Source: Halobellus sp. MBLA0158
Lineage (GTDB): Archaea > Halobacteriota > Halobacteria > Halobacteriales > Haloferacaceae
NCBI RefSeq assembly: GCF_041477585.1
Contig: NZ_JBGNYA010000001.1
Location: forward strand, 372,001 to 436,000
DNA length: 64,000 nt
Reading direction: 5' to 3'
In this document: piece after piece, positions 53,918-61,292 of the stretch
How the letters are laid out: each line of letters opens with the position of its first letter
Numbering within the stretch: the first letter of the stretch is position 1
Translations under genes and position numbers: made by a program
Notes under the pieces: generated by a model
What the model was told of the DNA's origin: nothing
What the model saw: the letters and a program-made list of their open reading frames with translations, nothing else
Databases searched by the model: none

Positions 53918-54421
53918 GTGTTCGACGAGATAATGGAGAAGTTCGAGGGGAGCCCGAGCCAGCAGGAGGTCATCCGGCTCCTCTTGGAGCGCGGCTTCTC
54001 GGTCAACGACGACGGGCGCGTCGTCTCCGGCGGGATCGAGATCCCGAACACGGGGATCGCCCGCGAGATCGGCGTCGACCGCCGCGTCGTCGACTCCACC
54101 ACCACGGCGATCCTCGAAGACGAAGAGCTCCGGCGCATCTTCCAGAACATCTCGTCGATCCCGAGTCTGATGGACCTCGCGCCCGTCCTCGACCTCTCGG
54201 TGCTCACCGTCGAGGTCAACGACGCCGAGCGCCCCGGCATCGTCGCGGAGGTCACCACCCGGCTCGCCGACCGCGGCATCTCGATCCGACAGACGATCAG
54301 CGAGGACCCCGAGTTCACCGACGAGCCGAAGCTCTACGTCATCACCGACGAGCCGGTCCCCGGTGACCTCCTGAACGAGCTCTCCGAACTGGCGTTCGTC
54401 CGCCGCATCAGCATCGCGTGA
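53918..54421 (+). CDS. HTH-ACT domain regulator
   Basis: 167 residues from a GTG. Residues 1-75 form a helix-turn-helix-like part (SQQEVIRLLLERGFSVNDDG, IAREIGVDRRVVDSTTTAIL), and residues about 90-165 an ACT domain (LSVLTVEVNDAERPGIVAEV, then LADRGISIRQTISED). ACT domains bind amino acids, so an amino-acid-responsive regulator is likely. It is followed by the YigZ gene with a GTGA overlap, and lies 68 bases after orc1. Confidence 0.82.
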   Translation: MFDEIMEKFEGSPSQQEVIRLLLERGFSVNDDGRVVSGGIEIPNTGIAREIGVDRRVVDSTTTAILEDEELRRIFQNISSIPSLMDLAPVLDLSVLTVEVNDAERPGIVAEVTTRLADRGISIRQTISEDPEFTDEPKLYVITDEPVPGDLLNELSELAFVRRISIA

Positions 54422-55137
54422 CCTCCGATCCAGACTCCGGGCCCGGACCCGGACCCGAATCCGGTTCTGCTCCCGACGCCGACAGCGACTCGACCGCCGA
54501 CCGCGCCGACACCTTCCGGACCGTCGACGGCCCCGGCGAGGCCGCCTTCGAGATCCGCGGCTCGGAGTTCGTCGGCTACGTCGCGCCCGCGGACTCGGTC
54601 GACGCCGCCGAGTCGTTCGTCGAGCGCATCCGCGAGCGCCACGCCGACGCGACGCACAACGTCCCCGCGTACCGCGTCCCCGCCGGCGAGGGCGGAAGCG
54701 CCCGATCGCCCGACGGCTCGACGATGCTCCGCGAGTACCAGTCCGACGACGGCGAGCCGAGCGGCTCGGCGGGGAAGCCGGCCCTGAACGTCCTCGTCCA
54801 GCGGGAACTCCGAAACGTCGCCGCGGTCGTCACGCGCTACTACGGCGGGACGAACCTCGGCGTCGGCGGCCTCGCCCGAGCCTACTCCCGCGCGGTGAAG
54901 GAGGCCGTCGACGACGCCGGCGTCGTCGAGTCCGTCCCCCACGAGCGCTTTTCGGTCACCGTCGCGTACGACGACTCCGGGACCGTCCGCGGCCTCCTGG
55001 AGAGCGAGGGCGTCGAGTTCGACGCGTCCTACGAGGCCGAGGTGTCGTTTTCGGTCCGGGCGCCCGTCGACTCGGCCGCCGACCTCCGGGACCGGATCCG
55101 GAGCGCCACAAGCGGGCGCGCGTCCATCGAGCGCTGA
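54418..55137 (+). CDS. YigZ/IMPACT-family protein
   Basis: 239 residues. A 35-residue acidic Ser/Pro/Asp N-terminus precedes the family core: SEFVGYVAPADSVDAAESF, HADATHNVPAYRV, QSDDGEPSGSAGKPAL, VVTRYYGGTNLGVGGLARAY. A C-terminal ferredoxin-like domain follows. Eukaryotic IMPACT regulates GCN2; prokaryotic members have no settled function. Its GTG overlaps the ACT gene stop, so the two are co-translated. Confidence 0.9.
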   Translation: MTSDPDSGPGPGPESGSAPDADSDSTADRADTFRTVDGPGEAAFEIRGSEFVGYVAPADSVDAAESFVERIRERHADATHNVPAYRVPAGEGGSARSPDGSTMLREYQSDDGEPSGSAGKPALNVLVQRELRNVAAVVTRYYGGTNLGVGGLARAYSRAVKEAVDDAGVVESVPHERFSVTVAYDDSGTVRGLLESEGVEFDASYEAEVSFSVRAPVDSAADLRDRIRSATSGRASIER

Positions 55138-55246
55138 CGCAGTCGATTGCTGATGCGGCCGATTAGCGATCTCAGATCCGCCCCGCCCCACCCGTCGCGA
55201 CCCTCGCCATCCCCGACGACCGCGTCCGCGACGCGTCGTGCGTACT

Positions 55247-55353
55247 GTTCTCACATCCCGGCTCCCGATCCTATTGGGGTCGGCTTCCCGCGGTTCCTTT
55301 CGAACCGAATTCGCACGACACCACCGACGTTCGAGGTGAAATCGAGGGGTCCG
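55247..55353 (+). repeat. 107-bp direct repeat, copy A
   Basis: Aligns without gaps to 55407-55513 at a constant offset of 160 bases; by eye about 86 of 107 positions agree. The best-conserved stretch is GATCCTATTGGGGTCGGCTT followed by CC. It ends in GTTCGAGGTGAAATCGAGGG then GT, which resembles an ORB (GTTC, GAAA and GGGGT in register). Confidence 0.8.
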
Positions 55354-55406
55354 CATCGGGGCGCCGGGTTCCCTCCCGACGTTTCGGTGCGTCCGATACG
55401 TGACTC

Positions 55407-55513
55407 GTTCTCACAGTTCGGCTCCTGATCCTATTGGGGTCGGCTTCCGGCGGTTCGTTTCGAAATGAATCCGGACGACGGCGGCGTTATTCGAGGCGAA
55501 ACCGGGGGGTTCG
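55407..55513 (+). repeat. 107-bp direct repeat, copy B
   Basis: Second copy of the repeat at 55247-55353. It ends in ATTCGAGGCGAAACCGGGGG then GT, again ORB-like. The copies are separated by 53 bases. Confidence 0.8.
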
Positions 55514-55590
55514 GTCCGGTCGGGCCCCAAGGCTCAAACCGGCTTTTGTGTCACCCCCGGGTACTTGGGGGCGGCTCCTGAAGGGCCGGT

Positions 55591-56439
55591 ATGGTCGACA
55601 TCGACTCCGAGACGCTGTTCAACGGCGCGGCGGCGGCCCTCACCACGATCGCCGTCCTCTTTTTCGTCTTCAACGTCGAGTGGGGCTACTCGCCGGTCTC
55701 GAAGGTCCTGCTCGCGCTGGCGTTCCTCGCGGGCGTCTTCGCGATCACCCAGCGGACCGAGGACAGACAGCTCACGTTCCTCGGCTACGCCTCTCTCGTC
55801 ATCTCACTCGTCGGGCTCCTCTTCTATCTGGTGAACACGTTCGCCGGAGACGACGTGGTCGCCGTCGTCGGACTGCTGGTGCTCGCGGTGGCGCTCTTTG
55901 TGCTCCGGACCCGCTTCGACGACCGGAATCACCTGCTGACCGCCGAGCGGGCGACCACGCTCCTCGGCGTCCTCGTGGTCGTCGCGGCCGTGGTCCTCGT
56001 GGCCGATGTCGCGACCGGCGGGCTCGCCTACGAACTCCAGCCGCAGAGCCAGGTCGAGGTCGCGCAGTCGCCCCGTGGGGACCTCCGCGTCGCGTCCGTC
56101 GTCGTGACGAATCCGACGCCGCTCCCCGAGCGCGTCGAGACCCCGGACTACGCGGTCTGTGCGGCGGGCGACTGGAGCGAGTTCCGGCGGCCGAGCGAGC
56201 CCGGTCGCGAGCGGCCGCCGGTCCGCGCGAACCTGAACGTCCAGGACGGCTACAACGAACACGTGATGAGCTTCGGGTCGAAGACCTACCCCGTGACGCT
56301 GTACCTCGACGCCGCCAACGTCTCCGGGGAGACGTTCTCGGTCCGCCGGACTGACGCCTGCCCGGACGACGCCACCGGCGAGCCGTACCTCGCGATCTTC
56401 GAGTCGTCGTCGGACCGGCCGTATATGCGTCCGGTCTGA
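55591..56439 (+). CDS. Haloarchaeal membrane protein with extracellular C-domain, function unknown
   Basis: 282 residues. Four or five membrane segments in the first 145 residues (for example AALTTIAVLFFVFNVEWGY, LVISLVGLLFYLVNTFAG, LLGVLVVVAAVVLVADVAT), then a soluble beta-rich domain of about 135 residues with several Cys. I do not recognise the family. It stands alone, 151 bases after the repeat region listed above begins to end, and converges on the zinc-ribbon gene. Confidence 0.65.
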   Translation: MVDIDSETLFNGAAAALTTIAVLFFVFNVEWGYSPVSKVLLALAFLAGVFAITQRTEDRQLTFLGYASLVISLVGLLFYLVNTFAGDDVVAVVGLLVLAVALFVLRTRFDDRNHLLTAERATTLLGVLVVVAAVVLVADVATGGLAYELQPQSQVEVAQSPRGDLRVASVVVTNPTPLPERVETPDYAVCAAGDWSEFRRPSEPGRERPPVRANLNVQDGYNEHVMSFGSKTYPVTLYLDAANVSGETFSVRRTDACPDDATGEPYLAIFESSSDRPYMRPV

Positions 56440-56494
56440 AGCGATCGCCCCCGTCGCGACCGCCCGGCTGTCTCGACCGTCCCCGCGGTCGGCG

Positions 56495-56707
56495 TCAGTC
56501 GACGATGATGTCGGCGTCCTCGTCGTAGCTCTCTTCGCGGGACCGCGGCTGCATCTCGGCCCGGTAGCGCTCGATCCAGTCCGCGAAGCACGCCGGACAG
56601 AGCCGCTGGCTGTCGACCTCCGAGCGGTCGACGTTCAACTGGACGGTCCGCGCGAGTGGCTCTTCGATCGGGTCGCCGCAGGCGTCGCAGGGCTCGCTCC
56701 CGGTCAT
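56495..56707 (-). CDS. Small zinc-ribbon protein
   Basis: 70 residues with CDACGDPIEEPL near the N-terminus and LCPACFADWIERYRAEM, giving four Cys in two CxxC pairs. Probably binds one zinc ion. The C-terminus is acidic. Common as small haloarchaeal proteins; function unknown. It lies 72 bases from upp on the same strand and may be co-transcribed. Confidence 0.7.
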   Translation of the reverse strand: MTGSEPCDACGDPIEEPLARTVQLNVDRSEVDSQRLCPACFADWIERYRAEMQPRSREESYDEDADIIVD

Positions 56708-56779
56708 ACGTGCCCGTGGGCGACGCGTCGGTAAAGGTGTTCACCCCGCTCGGGCCGCAGGTCGGCCGCTCGTCGCCCC

Positions 56780-57460
56780 TCACGTCGTCCTGAACGCCCG
56801 GTCGCCCGCGTCGCCGAGGCCGGGCACGATGTACCCGTCGTCGTCGAGGTGGTCGTCGATGGCGACCGTCAGCAGATCCGCGTCGGGGAACTCCCGGCCG
56901 ACGCGAAGCAGGCCGTCGGGCGCCGAAACCGCCGAGAGGACGAACACGTCGGCGGGATCCGCGTCGGTGGAGCCGAGGACGTGGTCGAGGACGGCGCACA
57001 TCGTCGAGCCCGTCGCGAGCATCGGGTCGGCCACGATGACGGTGTCGTCGTCGGTGATCTCGGGGATCTTCACGTAGTCGATGGTGATCGGGAACTCCCC
57101 CTCGTCGTTCATCCCGGCCTCCTCGTCGCGGCCGGCGCTGATGACGCCCTGTTTGGCTCGCGGGAACGCCTTCAGGAGCCCCTCGACGAACGGCGTCGCC
57201 GCGCGCAGGACGTTGACGATCACGACGTCGTCGAGGCCGCGGACCCGCTCGCCGGTGGTCTCGGTCAGCGGCGTCTCGACGGTGACGTACTCGGTCTCCA
57301 TCGCGCCGTCGATGATCTCGTAGCCGCAGATCCGGCCGAGCTTGACGAGCCCCTTCCGGAACGCCACCTGCTCGGTCTCGACGTCGCGGAGTCGCGAGAG
57401 CGTGTCCTTCGCGAGTGCGTGCGTGATCAGATACGCGTCGTCGCGGTCTTCGATGGCCAT
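56780..57460 (-). CDS. upp: Uracil phosphoribosyltransferase
   Basis: 226 residues from ATG 57460; the open frame extends upstream but without protein character. PRTase core: [40 protein letters not shown], the PRPP loop [18 protein letters not shown] and C-terminal [13 protein letters not shown]. It makes UMP from uracil and PRPP (salvage). A TATA-like element on the minus strand (about 57485-57493) is 28 bases from the ATG. Confidence 0.95.
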   Translation of the reverse strand: MAIEDRDDAYLITHALAKDTLSRLRDVETEQVAFRKGLVKLGRICGYEIIDGAMETEYVTVETPLTETTGERVRGLDDVVIVNVLRAATPFVEGLLKAFPRAKQGVISAGRDEEAGMNDEGEFPITIDYVKIPEITDDDTVIVADPMLATGSTMCAVLDHVLGSTDADPADVFVLSAVSAPDGLLRVGREFPDADLLTVAIDDHLDDDGYIVPGLGDAGDRAFRTT

Positions 57461-57552
57461 TGTCCCACAGTCGCGGCACGACCTACATAACTCACGGGGT
57501 CGCTCACCGGCGTCACTCGCGGGCGCCGCCGTCGCCGGTCGCCCCGCCGTCG

Positions 57553-57735
57553 CTACCGCGTGACGACGTAGGTGACCGCCATCACCACGAGTGCCAGCGA
57601 CGCCACGTTCACCGGCGTGAACGCCGCGATATCGGCGAAGCTCAGTCCCCAGATAACGACCGCCGCGAAGATCGACGAGAGGACGAGGTTCATCGCGAAG
57701 AGCACGCGCGGGTCTCCTTCCGAGGTCGTCTCCAT
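57553..57735 (-). CDS. Small two-helix membrane protein, function unknown
   Basis: 60 residues from ATG 57735: [20 protein letters not shown] and [16 protein letters not shown] are two hydrophobic segments. It is divergent from the next membrane protein gene with an AT-rich TACACATATTTTG promoter zone (about 57757-57769) between them. No family recognised, but composition and promoter support it. Confidence 0.6.
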   Translation of the reverse strand: METTSEGDPRVLFAMNLVLSSIFAAVVIWGLSFADIAAFTPVNVASLALVVMAVTYVVTR

Positions 57736-57792
57736 ACGATGGCGTCGGGGGCGGCCTACACATATTTTGCGCCGGCGACCCCATATCGAGCT

Positions 57793-58119
57793 ATGCTCGC
57801 GCGAAACCGGGAGGGTGAGCCCGTCGATCCGGTCCCGTTCGTCGTCGTGGCCGGCTCCGCGTGGCTCCTGTGTCTCTCCTTCGGCCCGCTGTACCTCGAC
57901 GCCTTCGCGGTCCCGTGGCCCCGCGGGCTCGCGGTCTCGGCAGCCGCCGCGCTCGTGGCGACGGTGTGGGCCCACCGCCGGTTCGTCTGGACGGTCGACC
58001 CGGCGGTCCGCCGCGAGATCCCCGCGGACCTCCGCTTCCGCCGCCTCTGTTACGGGATGATCGTCTTCGGCGTCGTCTTCCTCCTCCTGACCGTCGCCGC
58101 GTTCGCGAGCGCCGGCTGA
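57793..58119 (+). CDS. Small membrane protein, function unknown
   Basis: 108 residues from ATG 57793 (MLARNREGEPVDPVPF). Three hydrophobic segments (PFVVVAGSAWLLCLSFGPLY, GLAVSAAAALVATVWA, GMIVFGVVFLLLTVAAFASA). No named family recognised. Shares a short divergent promoter region with the preceding small membrane protein gene. Confidence 0.62.
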   Translation: MLARNREGEPVDPVPFVVVAGSAWLLCLSFGPLYLDAFAVPWPRGLAVSAAAALVATVWAHRRFVWTVDPAVRREIPADLRFRRLCYGMIVFGVVFLLLTVAAFASAG

Positions 58120-58194
58120 GGCCGAAGGGCGGTCGTCCGCTCCGGACGCACGAGCGAGGCGGACCTTTGTACGTCAGGATCGTTTCGCACAGAT

Positions 58195-58416
58195 ATGGGA
58201 CTGATTGGCACGCTGAAGGACGCCTTCGAGGCCTCGACGGAGTCGCCGAACCGGGGCGAGTCCGCCTCGGAGGTCCGCGGTTCGTACTGGTGTCACGACT
58301 GCGCGGAGCGGATTCCGGCGAAAGAGGTCGCCGGCGACGCGCCGCCGACCTGCCCGGACTGCGGCGACGAGATGGAACTGGAGCGCTCGCCCGGTTCGAC
58401 GGGCTGCGCCTGCTGA
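58195..58416 (+). CDS. Small zinc-ribbon protein
   Basis: 73 residues. The zinc ribbon is made of YWCHDCAERI and PTCPDCGDEM; a further CAC ends the protein. The N-terminus is MGLIGTLKDAFEAS. The ribbon fits the many small haloarchaeal zinc-finger proteins, whose roles are mostly unknown. It converges on the CobW-family gene, with a 13-base gap. Confidence 0.72.
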   Translation: MGLIGTLKDAFEASTESPNRGESASEVRGSYWCHDCAERIPAKEVAGDAPPTCPDCGDEMELERSPGSTGCAC

Positions 58417-58429
58417 AGCGAATTCGAGA

Positions 58430-59752
58430 TCAGTTTGTCGGCGCCGCGAGCGCGGTCTCCCCGCCCGGCTCTGACGGGAACTGACCCAACCCCGACAGCG
58501 ACGCCCACGCGTCGGGTCCCGACTCGAACTCCGCGTCGGTCAGGAGTGCCTCGTCGAGCCGCGCGCGGAGGGAGTCCTCGTCGACGTCCTGCCCGATGAA
58601 CACCAGTTCCGTGCGCCTGTCACCCCACTCGTCGTCCCACTCGAAGCCGAGGTCCGAGCGGTTGTTCCGATAGCTCCGCTGTTCGAACTCCGGCAGGCTC
58701 GCGATCCACCGCCCGGTGACCTTGACGGCGGCCGACGGGCCCGCCTGGCTGAACGTGAGGTGGGCGTCCTCGCGGCCGGCGACCCAGAGGTGGCCCTTCG
58801 AGCGGATCACCGACGAGGGGAGATCCGCGAGCACGGCCGCGATCCGCTCGGGGTGGAACGGCCGGCGGCGGCGGTAGGTGAACGACGAGATGCCGAAGTC
58901 CTCCTCGGGGTGGACGTGGTCGTGGTCGTCGCCGTGGTCGTGCCCTTCGTGCGTATGATCGTGTCCGTCGCTGCCGTGGTCGTGCGCTGCTCCGTCGTGT
59001 TCGTCGCCGTCTCGCTCGTCGCCCTCTAACACCTGCTTCCACCCGGCCCGTTCTGCGGCGGCGCCGGGCTCGAACACCCCGAGGCCGAGGACCTCGTCGA
59101 CGTCGATCTCGCTGTAGGTCGTCGGGTGGATGCGAGCGTCCGGGCGCAGCGTCCGGACGACCTCCTCGACGTGCGCCAGTTCGTCGTCGGTCACGAGGTC
59201 GGTCTTGTTCAGGAGGACCACGTCGGCGAACTCGACCTGCTCGACGAGCAGTTCCGACAGCGGCCGGGTCTCCCCGTCGCCGTCGGTCGCGACCGCCTCG
59301 GTCGGATCGCCGTCGGGGTCGAAGGTGTCCGCAAAGAGCCGGCTGTCGACGACGGCGACGACGGCGTCGACGCGGTAGCGCGCGGCGGCGGGCGACCCGC
59401 CGGTGAACAGCCGCGCGACCGGACCCGGGTCGCTGATGCCCGAGGGCTCGACGACGAGGTGGTCGAAGGACCGCTCCTGTGCCAGCCGGACGACCGCGGT
59501 TTCGAGGTCGTCGCGGAGCTCACAGCAGATGCAGCCGTTCGACAGCTCGGTGACGGTCCCGTCGGCGACCGAGAGCTCGGACGCCTCGTCGACGAGGTCG
59601 GCGTCGACGTTCAGTTCGCCCATATCGTTCACGAGCACCGCAACGTCGCGGTCGGCGGCGCCCGCCAGCAGCCGATTGAGCAGCGTCGTCTTCCCCGCGC
59701 CGAGGCTCCCGGTGAGGATCGTCACCGGCGTCCCGTCCGTCGAAGTCGCCAT
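58430..59752 (-). CDS. CobW/G3E-family GTPase with His-rich loop
   Basis: 440 residues from ATG 59752. GTPase motifs: P-loop GSLGAGKTTLLNRLL, the CxCC metal motif NGCICCELRDD, SGISDPGPV and NKTD. A His/Asp-rich loop (about residues 255-285, for example HDHTHEGHDHGDDHDHVHPE) and the C-terminal CobW_C domain (RRRPFHPERIAAVL) follow. G3E proteins deliver metals (zinc, cobalt, nickel) to enzymes; the His loop points to zinc or nickel. No zur-like site or partner enzyme is nearby. Confidence 0.9.
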   Translation of the reverse strand: MATSTDGTPVTILTGSLGAGKTTLLNRLLAGAADRDVAVLVNDMGELNVDADLVDEASELSVADGTVTELSNGCICCELRDDLETAVVRLAQERSFDHLVVEPSGISDPGPVARLFTGGSPAAARYRVDAVVAVVDSRLFADTFDPDGDPTEAVATDGDGETRPLSELLVEQVEFADVVLLNKTDLVTDDELAHVEEVVRTLRPDARIHPTTYSEIDVDEVLGLGVFEPGAAAERAGWKQVLEGDERDGDEHDGAAHDHGSDGHDHTHEGHDHGDDHDHVHPEEDFGISSFTYRRRRPFHPERIAAVLADLPSSVIRSKGHLWVAGREDAHLTFSQAGPSAAVKVTGRWIASLPEFEQRSYRNNRSDLGFEWDDEWGDRRTELVFIGQDVDEDSLRARLDEALLTDAEFESGPDAWASLSGLGQFPSEPGGETALAAPTN

Positions 59753-59869
59753 ACGCTCCGTCGGCGACGGCGCCACTTCAACGTGCGGGCGCGGGGCGGC
59801 TCACCCCGACCGAAGGCGGGCGGGCCGGCGGTGCGATACGCTTTTGTCGCGGCGTCCGTACCTCGCGCT

Positions 59870-60166
59870 ATGTCGCTGGCCGACCGGATCGAACGCTTCA
59901 GAGCGCGCCTCGCCGAGTGGTTCCGAGGGCTCTACCACGGGATGGTCTCCCACCCGGCCTACGAGAAGATCGAAAAGGAGGCCGAAGACGTCGAGGACAC
60001 GTTCATGCTCGCGTGCTTCCCCGAGGCGTTCGGCATCCCCTCGCCGGTGTCGTACTACACCGCGGAGCTGCTTCCGTACCTCGAAGACGAGTTCGAGGCC
60101 TGGGAGCGCCGGATGTGGGACCGCGGGTCGCTCCTCGAACGCAAGGGCCAGCAGTACCACTTCTGA
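59870..60166 (+). CDS. Conserved small protein paired with the ArsA-like ATPase, function unknown
   Basis: 98 residues (MSLADRIERFRARLAEWFRG ... GQQYHF), helical, no membrane segment. It ends two bases before the ATPase gene, so the two are almost surely one operon with coupled translation. I cannot name the family. The tight pairing suggests it works with the ATPase, possibly as a cargo or adaptor protein. Confidence 0.72.
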   Translation: MSLADRIERFRARLAEWFRGLYHGMVSHPAYEKIEKEAEDVEDTFMLACFPEAFGIPSPVSYYTAELLPYLEDEFEAWERRMWDRGSLLERKGQQYHF

Positions 60167-60168
60167 CG

Positions 60169-61146
60169 ATGCGCAAACACGTCTTCTTCGGCGGCAAGGG
60201 CGGCGTCGGCAAGACCACGATGTCGTCGGCGTACGCGCTCCGCTGTGCCCGCGCGGACCTCAGCACCCTGATCGTCTCGACGGACCCGGCCCACAGCACC
60301 TCAGACGTCTTCGACCAGCAGTTCGACGACGACCCCGCGTCGGTCGAGGGGATCGAGAACCTCGACGCGATGGAGATCGACCCCGAGGCCGAGACCGAGC
60401 GGCACCTGATGGAGACGAAACGGGCGATGAGCGACCAGGTGAGCGCCGCGATGGTCAACGAGATCGACCGCCAGATCGAGATGGCCCACCAGACGCCCGG
60501 CGCCTACGAGGCCGCGCTGATGGACCGCTTCATCGACGTGATGCGCGAGGCCGACGACTACGACCGCGTCGTCTTCGACACCTCCCCGACCGGAGGGACG
60601 CTTCGCCTCCTCTCCCTGCCGGAGATGCTGGAGGGCTGGATCGACCGGCTCGCCCACAAGCGCGAGAAGGCGATCGAACTCTACGAGCGGGCGGCCATCG
60701 GCAACAACGAGCCCCGGCGGATGATGGACGGCGATCCGATCCTCGACCGGCTGCGCACCCGCAAGGAGCGCTTCGAGTTCGCCGGCGATCGACTGCGAAA
60801 CGACGCGGCCTTCTTCCTCGTGGTCAACCCCGACGAGCTGTCGCTCCGTGAGACGAGCCGCGCCATCGACGAACTCCAGTCCTACGGGCTCGACGTCCGC
60901 GGGCTCGCGGTCAATCGGCTCACGCCCGAGCCCGAAGACCACGAGGAGGGCCGCGGCGCCCGCTTCCTCCGCGACCGGGTCGAGACCGAGCGCGAACACC
61001 TCGACGAACTCCGCGAGTCGTTCGGCCCGCCGGTCGTCGCCGAGGTCGAGACCCGCGTCTCCGAGGTGAAGGGGAGCATCCTCGAAACGGTCGCGTCTGA
61101 GCTCGACATCGACGTCGGCGTCGAGCCCGCCTCGGCCCCCGAGTGA
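60169..61146 (+). CDS. ArsA/Get3-family ATPase
   Basis: 325 residues. The deviant Walker A FGGKGGVGKTTMSSAYAL, switch I DPAHSTSDVFD and switch II FDTSPTGGTLRLLSLP are clear. Only one ATPase half is present, as in Get3/TRC40, rather than the duplicated ArsA of arsenic pumps. Its usual Get3 zinc CxxC is not seen. It may target tail-anchored proteins or act as a chaperone; arsenite transport is the other possibility but no arsB is nearby. Confidence 0.9.
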   Translation: MRKHVFFGGKGGVGKTTMSSAYALRCARADLSTLIVSTDPAHSTSDVFDQQFDDDPASVEGIENLDAMEIDPEAETERHLMETKRAMSDQVSAAMVNEIDRQIEMAHQTPGAYEAALMDRFIDVMREADDYDRVVFDTSPTGGTLRLLSLPEMLEGWIDRLAHKREKAIELYERAAIGNNEPRRMMDGDPILDRLRTRKERFEFAGDRLRNDAAFFLVVNPDELSLRETSRAIDELQSYGLDVRGLAVNRLTPEPEDHEEGRGARFLRDRVETEREHLDELRESFGPPVVAEVETRVSEVKGSILETVASELDIDVGVEPASAPE

Positions 61147-61254
61147 CCGTTCGTCCGATCCGACACGCTCGGACCGGTGTTCGATCTCCCCGCGGTCGGG
61201 CAGAATTCGTCCGTTCGCAGCCGACAAATGCGCTCAATGATCGTTAACATTATA

Positions 61255-61275
61255 CGTGATTCTTTCACAATCACG
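61255..61275. promoter_or_regulatory. Inverted repeat in the cstA promoter
   Basis: CGTGATT (61255-61261) and AATCACG (61269-61275) are exact inverted arms with a 7-base spacer. They lie between an AT-rich TATA-like stretch (61243-61254, GTTAACATTATA) and the ATG at 61293, overlapping the likely transcription start. A repressor operator is the simplest reading. Confidence 0.5.
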
Positions 61276-61292
61276 CGTGGGGTTATAACAAT

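Larger units (their letters stand above)
55138..55590. other. Intergenic region with an imperfect direct repeat
   Basis: About 450 bases without a gene between the YigZ gene and the membrane protein gene. It is dominated by the ~107-bp direct repeat at 55247-55353 and 55407-55514. Otherwise GC-rich with no open frame of protein character. Confidence 0.6.

Noticed and set aside
55138-55590. Possible CRISPR array or tRNA in the repeat region
   Set aside because: There are only two repeat copies of about 107 bases with 20% differences, and no cloverleaf or regular short spacers.
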